64,000 nt of DNA from NCBI GenBank assembly GCA_031376385.1, contig JANMDQ010000020.1, positions 1 through 64,000 of the forward strand, in the 5' to 3' direction. The notes under the pieces were generated by a model. That model saw nothing but the letters and a program-made list of their open reading frames with translations. It was not told where the DNA came from and ran no database searches. The first letter of the stretch is position 1; the number at the start of each line of letters is the position of its first letter. The position numbers were made by a program, and so were the translations under genes. Shown one piece after another: positions 33,480-42,489 of this stretch. Source of the stretch: Aquisediminimonas sp031376385 (GTDB lineage: Bacteria; Pseudomonadota; Alphaproteobacteria; Sphingomonadales; Sphingomonadaceae).

Positions 33480-33594
33480 CGTGCCTGTCCTGAACTTGCT
33501 TCAGGACCCATGCCTCGATGATAAAACCAATCTGGATGGCTGCGATCTCGCACAAATATGGAGGCATGGGTCCTGAAGCAAGTTCAGGACGACG
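33480..33594. repeat. Type C palindromic repeat
   Basis: Arms 33480-33516 and 33561-33594 are near-perfect inverted copies (CCTGAACTTGCTTCAGG... / CCTGAAGCAAGTTCAGG). A diverged copy lies at 38277-38386, and the inner part of 6120-6207 shares the CTGAA/TTTCAG core. Located between two genes, just before an operator-like palindrome. Confidence 0.85.
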
Positions 33595-33633
33595 GTTTTG
33601 GCCAGTCCCAATAACTGCTGCACCGAATAAAAG

Positions 33634-33645
33634 TTGTCCGGACAT
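33634..33645. promoter_or_regulatory. Candidate operator TTGTCCGGACAT
   Basis: Third copy of the palindrome, with one half-site mismatch (final A to T) and the conserved 5' flank AAAG. It lies 53 bases before the ATG at 33698. Found once before each of three transcription units in the catabolic region and nowhere else I could see in the window. Confidence 0.55.
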
Positions 33646-33697
33646 ATTTTCATTTACCGTTCGCCGCGCTACCCTCTGGCATAGATCGGGAGAAACC

Positions 33698-34495
33698 ATG
33701 AAGCACCTCGCCCTCATCCTTGCTTGTTGGCCCAGTGCTGCCTTTGCTGCGGCGTCGACAGACCTGCTCGTTGGGACGTTTTCCAATGAGGAGCAGGTTT
33801 ATTTTGACAAGGAAGCAGGGCGAACACCGCCGCCGCGCCGCACGCTTCGGATCAGCAAAACAGACGGGGGATATAAGGTCGAACCCGTAGATCCGTTCGG
33901 GGCTTTAACTGGGCCGATAAGCTTACTCGTGCTAGGCAGAGTCAATAAATTTTTGACCCTGAACGATGGGCGCTGCATTCGAACTTTCAAGAACTTTAAG
34001 GATTCCTTGGTGCAATTGGCGGCAAGTGGAACGTGTAGCGACGGCGTCGACTTTAGCTTAGTCGATGCGAAAGGCATCATCATCGCCGACGCAGGCGGTG
34101 TGCCAAGTGAACTCCGCCGCGCACGCACCGCCACATGCTGGGGTTCCACTTTGCGCGACGCCAAGAAGCCCGACGGCAGCCCCGATTGGTTTTTTGTGGG
34201 CGGACTAAAACTTCACGATCAGGGCGGTCGCGTCGCCTTTGGCGGCGGGGATACAGGGGCCCAGCCGATGACACTGCGGATGCGCAATGTCATTTGGCCC
34301 CAGGGCAATAGCAGCCGACCCAGTTTGGTGCTTTACATCCACAAACCTGAAAAGCCTGACAGCGCGGAGTCCTATGTCTGGGGTGATCCCGGAGCCGCGC
34401 GTTTGGGCATCAACCTGCGCTGGGTGCAGGGCAGTTGCTCCATCGATGGCCTCGACACGCCAGTTATCATCAGAACCGACCAATCAAAAGGATAG
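33698..34495 (+). CDS. Secreted protein of unknown function
   Basis: 265 residues from the ATG at 33698, preceded by GGGAGAAA. Signal peptide at about 1-17 (LALILACWPSAAFA, cleavage after AFA). The mature part is soluble with three cysteines (CIRTFK, TCSDG, TCWGST) and a late SCSIDG. It includes TLNDGRCIRTF, DWFFVGGLKLHDQGGRVAFG and MRMRNVIWPQG-like strands. No family recognised. A frame running back to 33518 is part of the palindromic repeat and is discounted. First gene after the third operator-like site; followed by DUF1838 and an amine oxidase that are also exported. Confidence 0.78.
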   Translation: MKHLALILACWPSAAFAAASTDLLVGTFSNEEQVYFDKEAGRTPPPRRTLRISKTDGGYKVEPVDPFGALTGPISLLVLGRVNKFLTLNDGRCIRTFKNFKDSLVQLAASGTCSDGVDFSLVDAKGIIIADAGGVPSELRRARTATCWGSTLRDAKKPDGSPDWFFVGGLKLHDQGGRVAFGGGDTGAQPMTLRMRNVIWPQGNSSRPSLVLYIHKPEKPDSAESYVWGDPGAARLGINLRWVQGSCSIDGLDTPVIIRTDQSKG

Positions 34496-34506
34496 GGGAA
34501 CCCATT

Positions 34507-35400
34507 ATGAAGAAATCAATTGCTCTCATCGCGGCACTACTCACCACTGTAACGACTGCCAACGCAAGGTTGCTGGACCCAGCAAAGCCGGAAGACGCGC
34601 TGGAAATTTCCAAGCGTGTGCAATGCGGTGAAGCCGACGGGAAGCCTGCCGTTTATCATTGGTCTGGCAATATCTATTCGCGCGTTCAGGGGGAGCCAGA
34701 CAAGCTGCTGTTCAAGGCAGAGGGCATGAACGTGCGTCAGTGTGTGACTGTGAATGATGCAAAGCGCGGCAAAGGATATAGGCTCGTCAGCCGCGAAGTG
34801 CTGTTCTACCTCGACCCAAAAACCGGGGAGATCATGCGCAAATGGAACAACCCTTGGTCTGGCGAGACTGTGGACATCATGCAGATCAACAATGATCCGG
34901 TGAACTCGCGCCCAAGCTTCCCGATAAATGCAGACGGATCGCCGTTCACGATCAATCTGCGCCGCGAAGGCCGCTGGATTTTTCAGCCGATTGAAGTGCC
35001 GCTATTCTACACCAACGTCTTGCAAGGCGATTATCAGGATTATGTCGGTGGGAAATATCATGCGATGGAGATTTTAGATTTCGCTTATGAAGCCGAAGAA
35101 ATGCTAAACACGAAAAACGCAGGCGTTTACCCCATGATATCGTGGGTGCGCATTTCAGATTGGATGCCGTGGATGAAAATGCGTGGTCGCCAAGGACAAA
35201 TGGTGTTCAACGCCATGGGCAATAAGTTGAAAAGCTATGACGAGTTGCCCAAGCTCATCAAGGATGAGATCGCGCTGAATTATGCGATCTATACTGCCCC
35301 ACCGGCAGGCGATGATACGCGGCCCAATGCGACGACGTGGACCGAGTTCAAGAAGCTGATTGACGGCCAGCGCGCAGCCACACAAAAGCCAGCCAATTGA
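34507..35400 (+). CDS. DUF1838 family exported protein
   Basis: 297 residues with a signal peptide (about 1-20, ending TTANA). The family pattern is clear: VYHWSGNIYSRVQGEPDKLLF, EVLFYLDPKTGEIMRKWNNPW, then a late SWVRISDWMPWMKMRGRQG. DUF1838 has no known biochemical function, and members are common in proteobacteria with aromatic or terpenoid catabolism clusters. The stop codon overlaps the ATG of the next gene, so it is coupled to the Tat-dependent amine oxidase. A periplasmic or outer-membrane location is expected. Confidence 0.88.
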   Translation: MKKSIALIAALLTTVTTANARLLDPAKPEDALEISKRVQCGEADGKPAVYHWSGNIYSRVQGEPDKLLFKAEGMNVRQCVTVNDAKRGKGYRLVSREVLFYLDPKTGEIMRKWNNPWSGETVDIMQINNDPVNSRPSFPINADGSPFTINLRREGRWIFQPIEVPLFYTNVLQGDYQDYVGGKYHAMEILDFAYEAEEMLNTKNAGVYPMISWVRISDWMPWMKMRGRQGQMVFNAMGNKLKSYDELPKLIKDEIALNYAIYTAPPAGDDTRPNATTWTEFKKLIDGQRAATQKPAN

Positions 35401-36800
35401 TGCAATCGCGGCGCTCCGTTCTCACTGGCGGCAGCGCCGCACTGATCGCAGGGGTTGCTCCTCGCGTAGCATGGGGCAAAACCGAAACTGATGTCATTGT
35501 CATCGGCGCTGGCCTCGCAGGCCTCTATGCGGCGCACCGATTGGAAGTTGAAGGTAAGAGGGTCATAATTATCGAAGGCGAACGCCGCGTCGGCGGGCGG
35601 TTGCATACGCTCGATGATCTGCCCGGAAAGCCAGATGCGGGCGGCATTCAAGTTGGCGCGAACTACGATATCCTTCGGGCAATTGCCGATGATTTGAAAA
35701 TCGATCTGATCGAAGACGCGCCTTCCCCGCCTGCCGCGCTTTACCGGATAAACGGTACAACCATAACAGCAGCGCAATGGCCGCAATCTTCGATGAACAT
35801 GCTATCCAGTGTCGAACGGACTACGCTGCCTTCTGCTCTGGGATCAAGATATGCGGCGTCCTTGCCTGGCTTCGATGCGCCTGCCGGATGGATGGATGCC
35901 ACCCCGGACGTTGACCGGCCTTACGAAGATCACGTCGTGCTCCAAGGCGCAAGTGCCGAAGCTCTTCGCCTGATTGAGGCGAACATGAACGGCAACACGC
36001 TGGCCGGATTATCGCAGCTTCATGTGATGCGAAGCGTTGCGTTTGCAAATGTGAGAGGATCAAATGTCGGAGTAGGACCATCGGCCCGCATCAAAGGCGG
36101 GTCGCAGCGCCTGCCAGAAGCTTTGGCGGCAATGATCAGATCGCCGATCCGCTTCGGCGAGGTCGTGATCGCGATACGCGAAGACGCATCCGGCGTAAGC
36201 GTCACCACCAATCGGGGGACCATTCGCGCGCGCCACGCCATTTGCACGATTCCTTTTGCCGCCCTTCGCCATATTCCAATCGAGTCGTCGCTCGCCCCGG
36301 CCATCGCAACGCTCATCCCCGGCCTCGCTTATACCCGCGCCAGTTTCGCTTACATCTCAGCAAGCAGCGCGTTTTGGAAAGAGGATGGCTTGCCTGAAAC
36401 ACTCTGGACCGATGACCCATTGCTTGGCCGTATCTTTGTGCTTGGCGATAGTCCGCCAATGCTGAAGCTTTGGACGGTTGGCGCAGGGGCGGACTTGCTC
36501 GACCGCATGGCCCCCGCCTCCGCAAGCGCCGAAATCATAGCGCGCATCGAAGCTGCGCGGCCATCGGCAAAGGGCAAGCTGAAGGTTGAACGCTTTTACA
36601 GCTGGCAAAAATCCCCCATGGCACGCGGCATCTATCATCATATCGGAACGGGCCAGGGCGCGCCGCTGGCCGCTGCTGTGCGTGCAAAGGGCAAGCGCCT
36701 GCATTTTGCCGGGGAGCATCTGGCGCAGACAAGTTCCGGCATGGAAGGCGCTCTTGAGTCTGGTGGGCGCGTGGGCCGAATGGTGGCGGAGATGAGTTAG
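35400..36800 (+). CDS. Flavin amine oxidase, Tat-exported
   Basis: 466 residues from the ATG at 35400. N-terminal twin-arginine signal (SRRSVLTGGSAALIAG), then FAD Rossmann motif DVIVIGAGLAGLYAAHRL, the GG doublet RRVGGRLHTLDDL, and a C-terminal flavin-binding LHFAGEHLAQTSSGMEGAL as in monoamine oxidase-type enzymes. Substrates in the family include amines, lysine, tryptophan and polycyclic compounds; the pocket here is not predictable. Coupled to the DUF1838 gene (stop/start overlap), so both probably act outside the cytoplasm on the same compound. Confidence 0.9.
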   Translation: MQSRRSVLTGGSAALIAGVAPRVAWGKTETDVIVIGAGLAGLYAAHRLEVEGKRVIIIEGERRVGGRLHTLDDLPGKPDAGGIQVGANYDILRAIADDLKIDLIEDAPSPPAALYRINGTTITAAQWPQSSMNMLSSVERTTLPSALGSRYAASLPGFDAPAGWMDATPDVDRPYEDHVVLQGASAEALRLIEANMNGNTLAGLSQLHVMRSVAFANVRGSNVGVGPSARIKGGSQRLPEALAAMIRSPIRFGEVVIAIREDASGVSVTTNRGTIRARHAICTIPFAALRHIPIESSLAPAIATLIPGLAYTRASFAYISASSAFWKEDGLPETLWTDDPLLGRIFVLGDSPPMLKLWTVGAGADLLDRMAPASASAEIIARIEAARPSAKGKLKVERFYSWQKSPMARGIYHHIGTGQGAPLAAAVRAKGKRLHFAGEHLAQTSSGMEGALESGGRVGRMVAEMS

Positions 36801-36820
36801 AGGCGCTGAATAGAGGGAGA

Positions 36821-37138
36821 ATGAACATGCCAGCTTATATGATTGTTACCGCAAAGATTGCAGACCGCGACGCCTTTATCTCTGGCTATGGGGCCGCTGC
36901 CGGTGCCTTGGTAGAAAAGTTCGGTGGCAGATATGTGCTTCGCGGGCCCGGCGCTCAGTTGTTGGAGGGCAATTTTGGCGACGGCGCGTCGATGGTCATT
37001 TCCGAATGGCCGTCAAAAGAAGCTGCGCTAACATTTTGGAATTCGCCCGAATATAGCGCCGCGAAGAAACTCCGCGCAGACGCGGCGACGGTCCAGGTTT
37101 TGCTGATTGAAGCCCCAACAATCAACGGGGTCGGATGA
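36821..37138 (+). CDS. DUF1330 family protein
   Basis: 105 residues: MPAYMIVTAKIADRDAFISG, YVLRGPGAQLLEG, the signature SEWPSKEAALTFWNSPEYSAAKKLRA, and a terminal ILLIE-like strand. DUF1330 adopts a dimeric ferredoxin-like (DABB) fold; the function is unknown, with possible small-molecule isomerase or binding roles. Start ATG at 36821 with AGAGGGAGA upstream. Its TGA overlaps the start region of the quinone reductase gene. Confidence 0.9.
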   Translation: MNMPAYMIVTAKIADRDAFISGYGAAAGALVEKFGGRYVLRGPGAQLLEGNFGDGASMVISEWPSKEAALTFWNSPEYSAAKKLRADAATVQVLLIEAPTINGVG

Positions 37139-38112
37139 TGGCACGGATGGTACGAATGACCGAACAAGGCGGACCAGAGGTGATCCAATGGATTGACGCT
37201 GATGTTCCACCCCCTGCCCCCGGCGAAGTCACTCTCCGGCATACAGCGGTGGGTTTGAACTTCATTGACACTTATCACCGGTCGGGCGTCTATCCCATTC
37301 CACTGCCCTCTGGCCTGGGCATCGAAGCGGCGGGCGTTGTGGAAGCGGTTGGAGACGGTGTGACAGACTATGCCCTCGGTGACCGCGTCTGCACCTTCGG
37401 CCCTGCGCTTGGTGCCTATGCCACACACCGGAATATCGCGGCAACTTCGCTCTTTTTCATTCCCGATGATGTTAGCGATGAGATCGCCGCTGCTGCGATC
37501 CTCAAAGGCGCCACAGCCGAATTCCTTGTCGAACGCTGCGCCAAGGTTCAGGCGACTTGGCCCATCCTTGTCCATGCAGCGGCTGGCGGGGTTGGCCTCA
37601 TCCTTGTCCAATGGCTCAAACATATCGGTGCAGTCGTGATTGGCACTGTCAGCACAGAGGCCAAAGCAAAGGCCGCGCGTGCCGCTGGCGCTGATCATGT
37701 CATCAACACCAGTACGGAAGATATCGCGGCCCGTGTGCGCGACATCACCGGCGGCGAAGGCGTGCGCGTCACGTTCGACGGAATCGGGATGGCGACATGG
37801 CAGGCATCGCTGAACAGCACCGGCAGGCGCGGGTTGATCGTTAGCTACGGCAATGCCGACGCGCCAGTCACTGGCATCGCGCTCGGCATCCTTGCCACCA
37901 AAGGCTCGCTCACTGTCACTCGACCCACATTGTTCGATTATTACCGCGAACCCGCTGAACGCGCGGCAGGCAGCGAATATCTGTTCGGCATGATCCGCCA
38001 AGGCATCATAAGCGTCACCATCGGCCAGCGATACGCGCTGGAGGATGCAGCACAGGCCCACCGCGACTTGGAAGGGCGGCGAACGACGGGGTCAACCGTG
38101 CTGGTTCCTTAG
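37135..38112 (+). CDS. Quinone oxidoreductase (zeta-crystallin type, zinc-independent MDR)
   Basis: 325 residues; NADPH:quinone reductase of the medium-chain dehydrogenase superfamily. LNFIDTYHRSGVYPIPLPSG near the N-terminus (QorA signature), LGIEAAGVVEAVG, and the cofactor loop HAAAGGVGLILVQWLKHIGA. It reduces quinones or activated alkenes without zinc. Two adjacent ATGs at 37135 and 37138 are both possible. Last gene of the plus-strand run; it could serve alpha-beta reduction in the catabolic route, though QorA is also a common stand-alone gene. Confidence 0.93.
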   Translation: MMARMVRMTEQGGPEVIQWIDADVPPPAPGEVTLRHTAVGLNFIDTYHRSGVYPIPLPSGLGIEAAGVVEAVGDGVTDYALGDRVCTFGPALGAYATHRNIAATSLFFIPDDVSDEIAAAAILKGATAEFLVERCAKVQATWPILVHAAAGGVGLILVQWLKHIGAVVIGTVSTEAKAKAARAAGADHVINTSTEDIAARVRDITGGEGVRVTFDGIGMATWQASLNSTGRRGLIVSYGNADAPVTGIALGILATKGSLTVTRPTLFDYYREPAERAAGSEYLFGMIRQGIISVTIGQRYALEDAAQAHRDLEGRRTTGSTVLVP

Positions 38113-38135
38113 AGTGCTTGCCACGTAAATTGAGC

Positions 38136-38386
38136 CAAGCCGCTCACCCTAAGCTTGACGAAATCTGCCCAGAGCGCTTGCCGCAAGCGGGCAGTCGAAG
38201 GGGGTTGGTCGGGAATTCGCTCCAACATCGGCGGCTTCTCGTGCACCAGAGCATGGAGCGATAACTCAGCACCACTGTCATGCTGAACTGGTTTCAGCAT
38301 CCATGCCTCAATGTCGCTGCCAAAGTTGACAGATCCAGTCTTGCATGAAAATTGAGGCATGGACCCTGAAACAAGTTCAGGGTGAC
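38136..38386. repeat. Diverged palindromic repeats in a 484-bp intergenic region
   Basis: 38277-38312 and 38351-38386 form a type C inverted repeat (GCATCCATGCCTCAAT / ATTGAGGCATGGACC). 38136-38202 holds degraded type A fragments (CCGCTCACCCTAAGCTTGACGAA). A short inner hairpin GCTTGCCGCAAGC also lies near 38176. From 38387 to 38596 I see no gene or further structure. Confidence 0.7.
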
Positions 38387-38596
38387 GAGTTCGGGGTCAC
38401 AGCCGTGATTCACATTTCGAACAATCCGGTCTAACTCTTCATCACGACCCCAATGCATTATCGGGACACAGATTTACGATAGCGTTCTGCAACTGAACGG
38501 GAGCAAATGATCCACTCTATCCATGGCGGGTTTGTTGGGGGGAGCGGACTGTCCGCAATTGATGAACAATTCCGGGTAAGCTGCCGGTCAAATTGA

Positions 38597-38992
38597 TTAG
38601 CTTCGTTTACTTCGCATACCTTTTGTCTGTTTAAGCGAGGGATCAGCGGCCAGACGCAGATAGTCGTCCGATCCCACGGCAAATGCCGCAACCTTCGCAT
38701 TGGCATCGTGATGGATGCCCCAACCATAGGATTTCACCAGCGCCGAAGCGCGAAGGCAGGCCATCGATTTTGACTGAAACGCGGCCCATTCGTTGGCGCG
38801 TGCCTTTTCCGGAATTTTATTCCGTGCAGCATAAACCTCAAACATCAACTCGTCGCTGGTGCGCTTATAAGGTGCCTCGCGGAGCAGGCGGAGATGCTCG
38901 GCGGCAATCGTTCCCGGCTTTGGTTCGTCGCCACACTGAGCGAAACTGTCAGGTGAGACGGCGATGAAGCAATTGGTGTAGTTGGTGGTCAT
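38597..38992 (-). CDS. DUF6157 family protein
   Basis: 131 residues from the ATG at 38992. The family pattern is visible: TTNYTNCFIAVSPDSF, the REAPYKRTSDELMFEVYAAR core, and SMACLRASALVKSYGWGIHHD. The family is of unknown function and small, soluble and cytoplasmic. The frame opens 48 codons earlier, but that region belongs to the upstream gene, whose stop overlaps the ATG (ATGA). The tail GMRSKRS is likely non-conserved. The pair with the monooxygenase-like lipoprotein looks like a small two-gene operon. Confidence 0.8.
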   Translation of the reverse strand: MTTNYTNCFIAVSPDSFAQCGDEPKPGTIAAEHLRLLREAPYKRTSDELMFEVYAARNKIPEKARANEWAAFQSKSMACLRASALVKSYGWGIHHDANAKVAAFAVGSDDYLRLAADPSLKQTKGMRSKRS

Positions 38993-39381
38993 TTCGTGCC
39001 TTGCAAACCATGACCACCAACGGGAATAGTCTCGGCAACGCTTTCCATCGCCGCGATCAACGGTCGGCCTTTCGCAATCGCTTGCTGGACAGAGGGCAGT
39101 GACAGCGAAGCCTGATGCGCTTCCCTGCTTTCCCAAGCCTCAGTGATCCAGAGCAAATCGCTATCGACCGGATCATTGGCGACAATATAACTCAGGCATC
39201 CGGGCATGTTGGCAAGCCCCTCGAGCAAAATTGCCGCCAGTGCGGAACGCTGGCCCACAGTTGCCTTCATTTTTCCTACCAAGCCATACATGGGCGTCGT
39301 TCCTCCTGAAGCCGAGCGCATGGCACAGCCCGTCGTAACGGCCGCTGCTCCCACAATCATCATTCGGCGGTTCAATAGCAT
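38989..39381 (-). CDS. Antibiotic-biosynthesis-monooxygenase-like lipoprotein
   Basis: 130 residues. N-terminus with arginines and a hydrophobic run ending in a lipobox (AAAVTTGC), so it is probably a lipoprotein. The remainder is an ABM/YgiN-type DABB domain: MYGLVGKMKATVGQRSAL, MPGCLSYIVANDPVDSDLLW, ITEAWESREAHQASL. These fold into dimeric cofactor-independent monooxygenases or quinone-modifying proteins. An exported ABM domain is unusual but seen in sphingomonads. Overlaps DUF6157 by ATGA. Confidence 0.85.
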   Translation of the reverse strand: MLLNRRMMIVGAAAVTTGCAMRSASGGTTPMYGLVGKMKATVGQRSALAAILLEGLANMPGCLSYIVANDPVDSDLLWITEAWESREAHQASLSLPSVQQAIAKGRPLIAAMESVAETIPVGGHGLQGTK

Positions 39382-39606
39382 GATCCGAGCATAGCCAAAC
39401 CATCTGCAGGTGACAGCTTTTGGAGAAAAGTTTTGTGTCTGGCAATGTCCAAAATCTTGTCGAATGCCCCCGGATTGAGGTCTTTCCAGATCATGTCAAG
39501 TCAACCCATGCCCCGCTCACACTGAGCTTGACGAAGGGTTGTGCGAGGGGAGCCGCCGTCGTCGGAGCGAACTCCCAACTAACGGTCTTCGATGGAAAGA
39601 CTTTAG

Positions 39607-41235
39607 CTAAGCCGCCTCCAACGCCTTCCGACCTGGCCGCACTTTCATCTTGTGACTGCGCTTTGTACCGAGAGACAGATCTTTCACTGTATCCATAAAC
39701 ACCCATTCGTTGGTGGCGGCTTGTGGTGTGAGGGACAGCATCATGTAGCCGCGGTTGGAACTGTCCATCCAGCGCAATTCTGCCTTGCTCGCTTCAACAA
39801 CACCGCGCGCGATGAGGGCAGGGTCGGTGCCTTGAGTCGCAGATTCGTACCCCGGGGAGGTCACGCTATGGCCGCCAAATTCCACCCCAGCAGGCTTTCC
39901 GCCTTCGGGTAAATCAAAGGCCCAGCCGTTATGGCTATCCCCAGTTACAACAATCAAATCAGCGTCAAGGCGCTGCGCCGCGCCCAATATGCGCGACCGA
40001 GCGGCGGGATAGCCGCCCCAATTGTCAAAATTATTCGGCAGCCCTGCCTTGGCCGCTGCAATACCAGCACGTGTAAAATTCTTATTGCGCTCCGGCGCGT
40101 CTTTGGGAAACCAATCGAGTGCATTTTCTGGCGTGAAGACGCGGCCCATGTTCGTTCCAGAGCCGAGCACCGTCCATCCGGACTTGTTTGCCGCCATGGT
40201 CTTCGTGAGCCACGCCTCTTGCTCAGTCCCGAACATCGTCATGGCGGCATCCTGCCAAGGTCCATCGCGAAATTCTGCAAGCGCCTTCGCCGGGTCTGCC
40301 GCGCGCATGAAATCTCCGCCAGAAAAGGGCTTTGAGCGCGCAATTTCGCGTGTGTTGGTGCGGATGTAAGTTCCGATGTCGCCCAATTGATAGGCTTTCC
40401 AAGGCTGTTCGCCTACAGGCAGCCATTCGCGCCAAGCCTGTATCGCTGCATTGCGGCGGTTGCCCCAATCGCCTTCATCAGGTTGCTGGTTTTGCGCCCC
40501 GCCTTCCCAAGCATCATTACTGGTTTCATGATCGTCGGTTGACGGGATCATCGGGGCATTGGCGTGGAGCGCCTGCAACTGTGGATCAACGCGGTAACTG
40601 GCATAGCGTAGGCGATAATCGGTGAGGTTCAGGATCTCATCGGCTGGAAAAATCCGCTCTGCGAATTTCCTGCCGCCATCATATCCACCCCGGGCATATT
40701 CGTAAAAATAATCACCCATATGCAGCCATAGATCAATATCGCCGCGCGCCGCCGCATGGCCGTAAGCGTTAAATTCGCCAAAGCCCAAGTTGGAGCAGGA
40801 GAAGACTGCCATGTTGAACTTGGCGATTTTGCCCACCGGCAGGGTCTTTGTTCGACCAATTGGAGACATAGTGCCATCGGGCGCGATGAAGCGATAGAAA
40901 TGCGTCGTGCCAGGGCGCAGGCCGTCCACTGTGATCTTAACCGTATGATCGCGCCACGGCCCCGTGACCATTTGCCCGCCGCCAGCCACTTTGGCAAAGT
41001 CGCGACTTTCAGAAATTTCCACCCGCACTTTGGATGGCCCGCCAGTCGCATTCACATAGCGCGTCCAGAGCAGCATCGAATCCGCGCTCGGCTCCCCACT
41101 TGCTACATTATGCGTAAAACCAGTCAGTCCAAGCAACGCCTGCGCCATCGCTTCGCCGCCCGGCAGCATCAAGCCTGCAATGCCGAAACCGGCTGTAGTA
41201 AGGAGTTGGCGACGGCTAAACTGAAAGATATTCAT
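39607..41235 (-). CDS. PhoD-type alkaline phosphatase/phosphodiesterase
   Basis: 542 residues with a Tat signal (SRRQLLTTAGFGIAGLML). It has an N-terminal PhoD_N beta-sandwich (TGFTHNVASGEPSADSMLLW) and a metallophosphatase domain with FSCSNLGFG, DLWLHMGDYFYEY, PSTDDHETSNDAWEGG and VTGDSHNGWAF. The Asp, His and Asn ligands are in place. It releases phosphate from extracytoplasmic monoesters or diesters, and this group often uses Fe3+/Ca2+. A type A half-palindrome lies just downstream (about 39510-39537). I see no Pho box. Confidence 0.93.
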   Translation of the reverse strand: MNIFQFSRRQLLTTAGFGIAGLMLPGGEAMAQALLGLTGFTHNVASGEPSADSMLLWTRYVNATGGPSKVRVEISESRDFAKVAGGGQMVTGPWRDHTVKITVDGLRPGTTHFYRFIAPDGTMSPIGRTKTLPVGKIAKFNMAVFSCSNLGFGEFNAYGHAAARGDIDLWLHMGDYFYEYARGGYDGGRKFAERIFPADEILNLTDYRLRYASYRVDPQLQALHANAPMIPSTDDHETSNDAWEGGAQNQQPDEGDWGNRRNAAIQAWREWLPVGEQPWKAYQLGDIGTYIRTNTREIARSKPFSGGDFMRAADPAKALAEFRDGPWQDAAMTMFGTEQEAWLTKTMAANKSGWTVLGSGTNMGRVFTPENALDWFPKDAPERNKNFTRAGIAAAKAGLPNNFDNWGGYPAARSRILGAAQRLDADLIVVTGDSHNGWAFDLPEGGKPAGVEFGGHSVTSPGYESATQGTDPALIARGVVEASKAELRWMDSSNRGYMMLSLTPQAATNEWVFMDTVKDLSLGTKRSHKMKVRPGRKALEAA

Positions 41236-41289
41236 GATGCGGCTATCCCCGAAAAGTCTGACACTAATGTGACGCTGCGCAGCCTCGCG

Positions 41290-42489
41290 TCAATAAAGCA
41301 AATAGGGTTTTCGCAGTTCCATCCATGCGGCTTCGTCAGGGAGAGTCAGCACATCGAGATCAGCGGGCGCTGCGGTGGGATTATCGACCCATTCCCGCAA
41401 TCCAGGCCCGCCGTTGATCACATCAATGGCGAGTTTACCAACCGTATATTCATATGGGAAATCGCGCCACAGATCATAATCCGGATAAAGCGCACGAACG
41501 GCTTTGAACGCTAGGGCCTGAATACGCCAAGGCTTAAACGCCTGATGAGCGTAACTTGCCCCCTCTGCATGGATCATGATGCCGTTGCAGAGTTTGCCGA
41601 CATGTTTGTGGAAAGTCGGTTCGAACCAGCAATCGCGCAAGGTGCATCCCATCAGCCATTCCGGTGCCATACGGCGCATCTCAGCAATCACAGCGCGCGC
41701 ATCAATGTCAGGCGCGCCGAATAGTTCCAGCGGCCGCGTGGTCCCCCTGCCCTCACTCAACGTAGCGCCTTCGAGCATTACGGTTCCGGCATAGGCGCGC
41801 GCCATCATTAGGTTGGCTGCATTGGGGCTGGTGTTGATCCATATCCGTTCGGCTGGCCAGCCATGGCCGGGTGCTGCGTCCGGATCATACCCCTCCATCG
41901 CAATAACGCGGTAGTCGACGGTGAGTTTGAAATGATCAATGAACCAAGCCCCGAGTTCGCCAAGCGTCATCCCGTGGCGCATCGGCATCGGCCCGGCGCC
42001 CACGAAGCTTTCCCATCCGGGCAGAAGCGTCATCCCCTCCACTGGGCGGCCAGCGGGGTTGGGGCGATCCAACACCCAAACCTCTTTGCCATGCTCTGCT
42101 GCCGCCTCTAGCACATAGAGCAGCGTCGTGATGAAAGTATAGATACGACAGCCAAGATCTTGCATGTCGATCAGGATGGTGTCGAATGTTCCCATCATCT
42201 GTCCCGACGGGCGCCGCACTTCGCCGTAAAGGCTGAACACGGGGATATTATAGAGCGGATCAGTGAAGTCCGCCGTTTCCATCATATTATCCTGCTTATC
42301 CCCGCGCATCCCGTGTTGCGGGCCGAAGGCGGCAGTCAGACGGATTTCCGGGCAAGCGGCGAGCGCATCCAATGAATGGGTTAGATTCGCAGTCACAGAC
42401 GCCGGATGAGCCAGCAACGCCACGCGCTTGCCCTGTAAATCAGCGCGAAGAGTCGCATCTTCAATTAGGCGATCAATTCCGAATTTCAT
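41290..42489 (-). CDS. NamZ-like exo-beta-N-acetylmuramidase (DUF1343)
   Basis: 399 residues from the ATG at 42489, which overlaps the DOMON-like gene stop (ATGA); the frame extends 13 codons earlier without support. DUF1343 features: GKRVALLAHPASVTANLTHS, FGPQHGMRGDKQDNM, TILIDMQDLGCRIYTFITTL, VLDRPNPAGR, GRGTTRPLELFGAP and INTSPNAANLM. NamZ removes terminal MurNAc from peptidoglycan fragments. No clear signal peptide is present, so a cytoplasmic or non-classical location is likely, perhaps in wall recycling. Confidence 0.9.
   Translation of the reverse strand: MKFGIDRLIEDATLRADLQGKRVALLAHPASVTANLTHSLDALAACPEIRLTAAFGPQHGMRGDKQDNMMETADFTDPLYNIPVFSLYGEVRRPSGQMMGTFDTILIDMQDLGCRIYTFITTLLYVLEAAAEHGKEVWVLDRPNPAGRPVEGMTLLPGWESFVGAGPMPMRHGMTLGELGAWFIDHFKLTVDYRVIAMEGYDPDAAPGHGWPAERIWINTSPNAANLMMARAYAGTVMLEGATLSEGRGTTRPLELFGAPDIDARAVIAEMRRMAPEWLMGCTLRDCWFEPTFHKHVGKLCNGIMIHAEGASYAHQAFKPWRIQALAFKAVRALYPDYDLWRDFPYEYTVGKLAIDVINGGPGLREWVDNPTAAPADLDVLTLPDEAAWMELRKPYLLY

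Noticed and set aside
36955..38061. Long minus-strand open frame of about 370 codons
   Set aside because: Antisense to the DUF1330 and quinone reductase genes, which have clear motifs.
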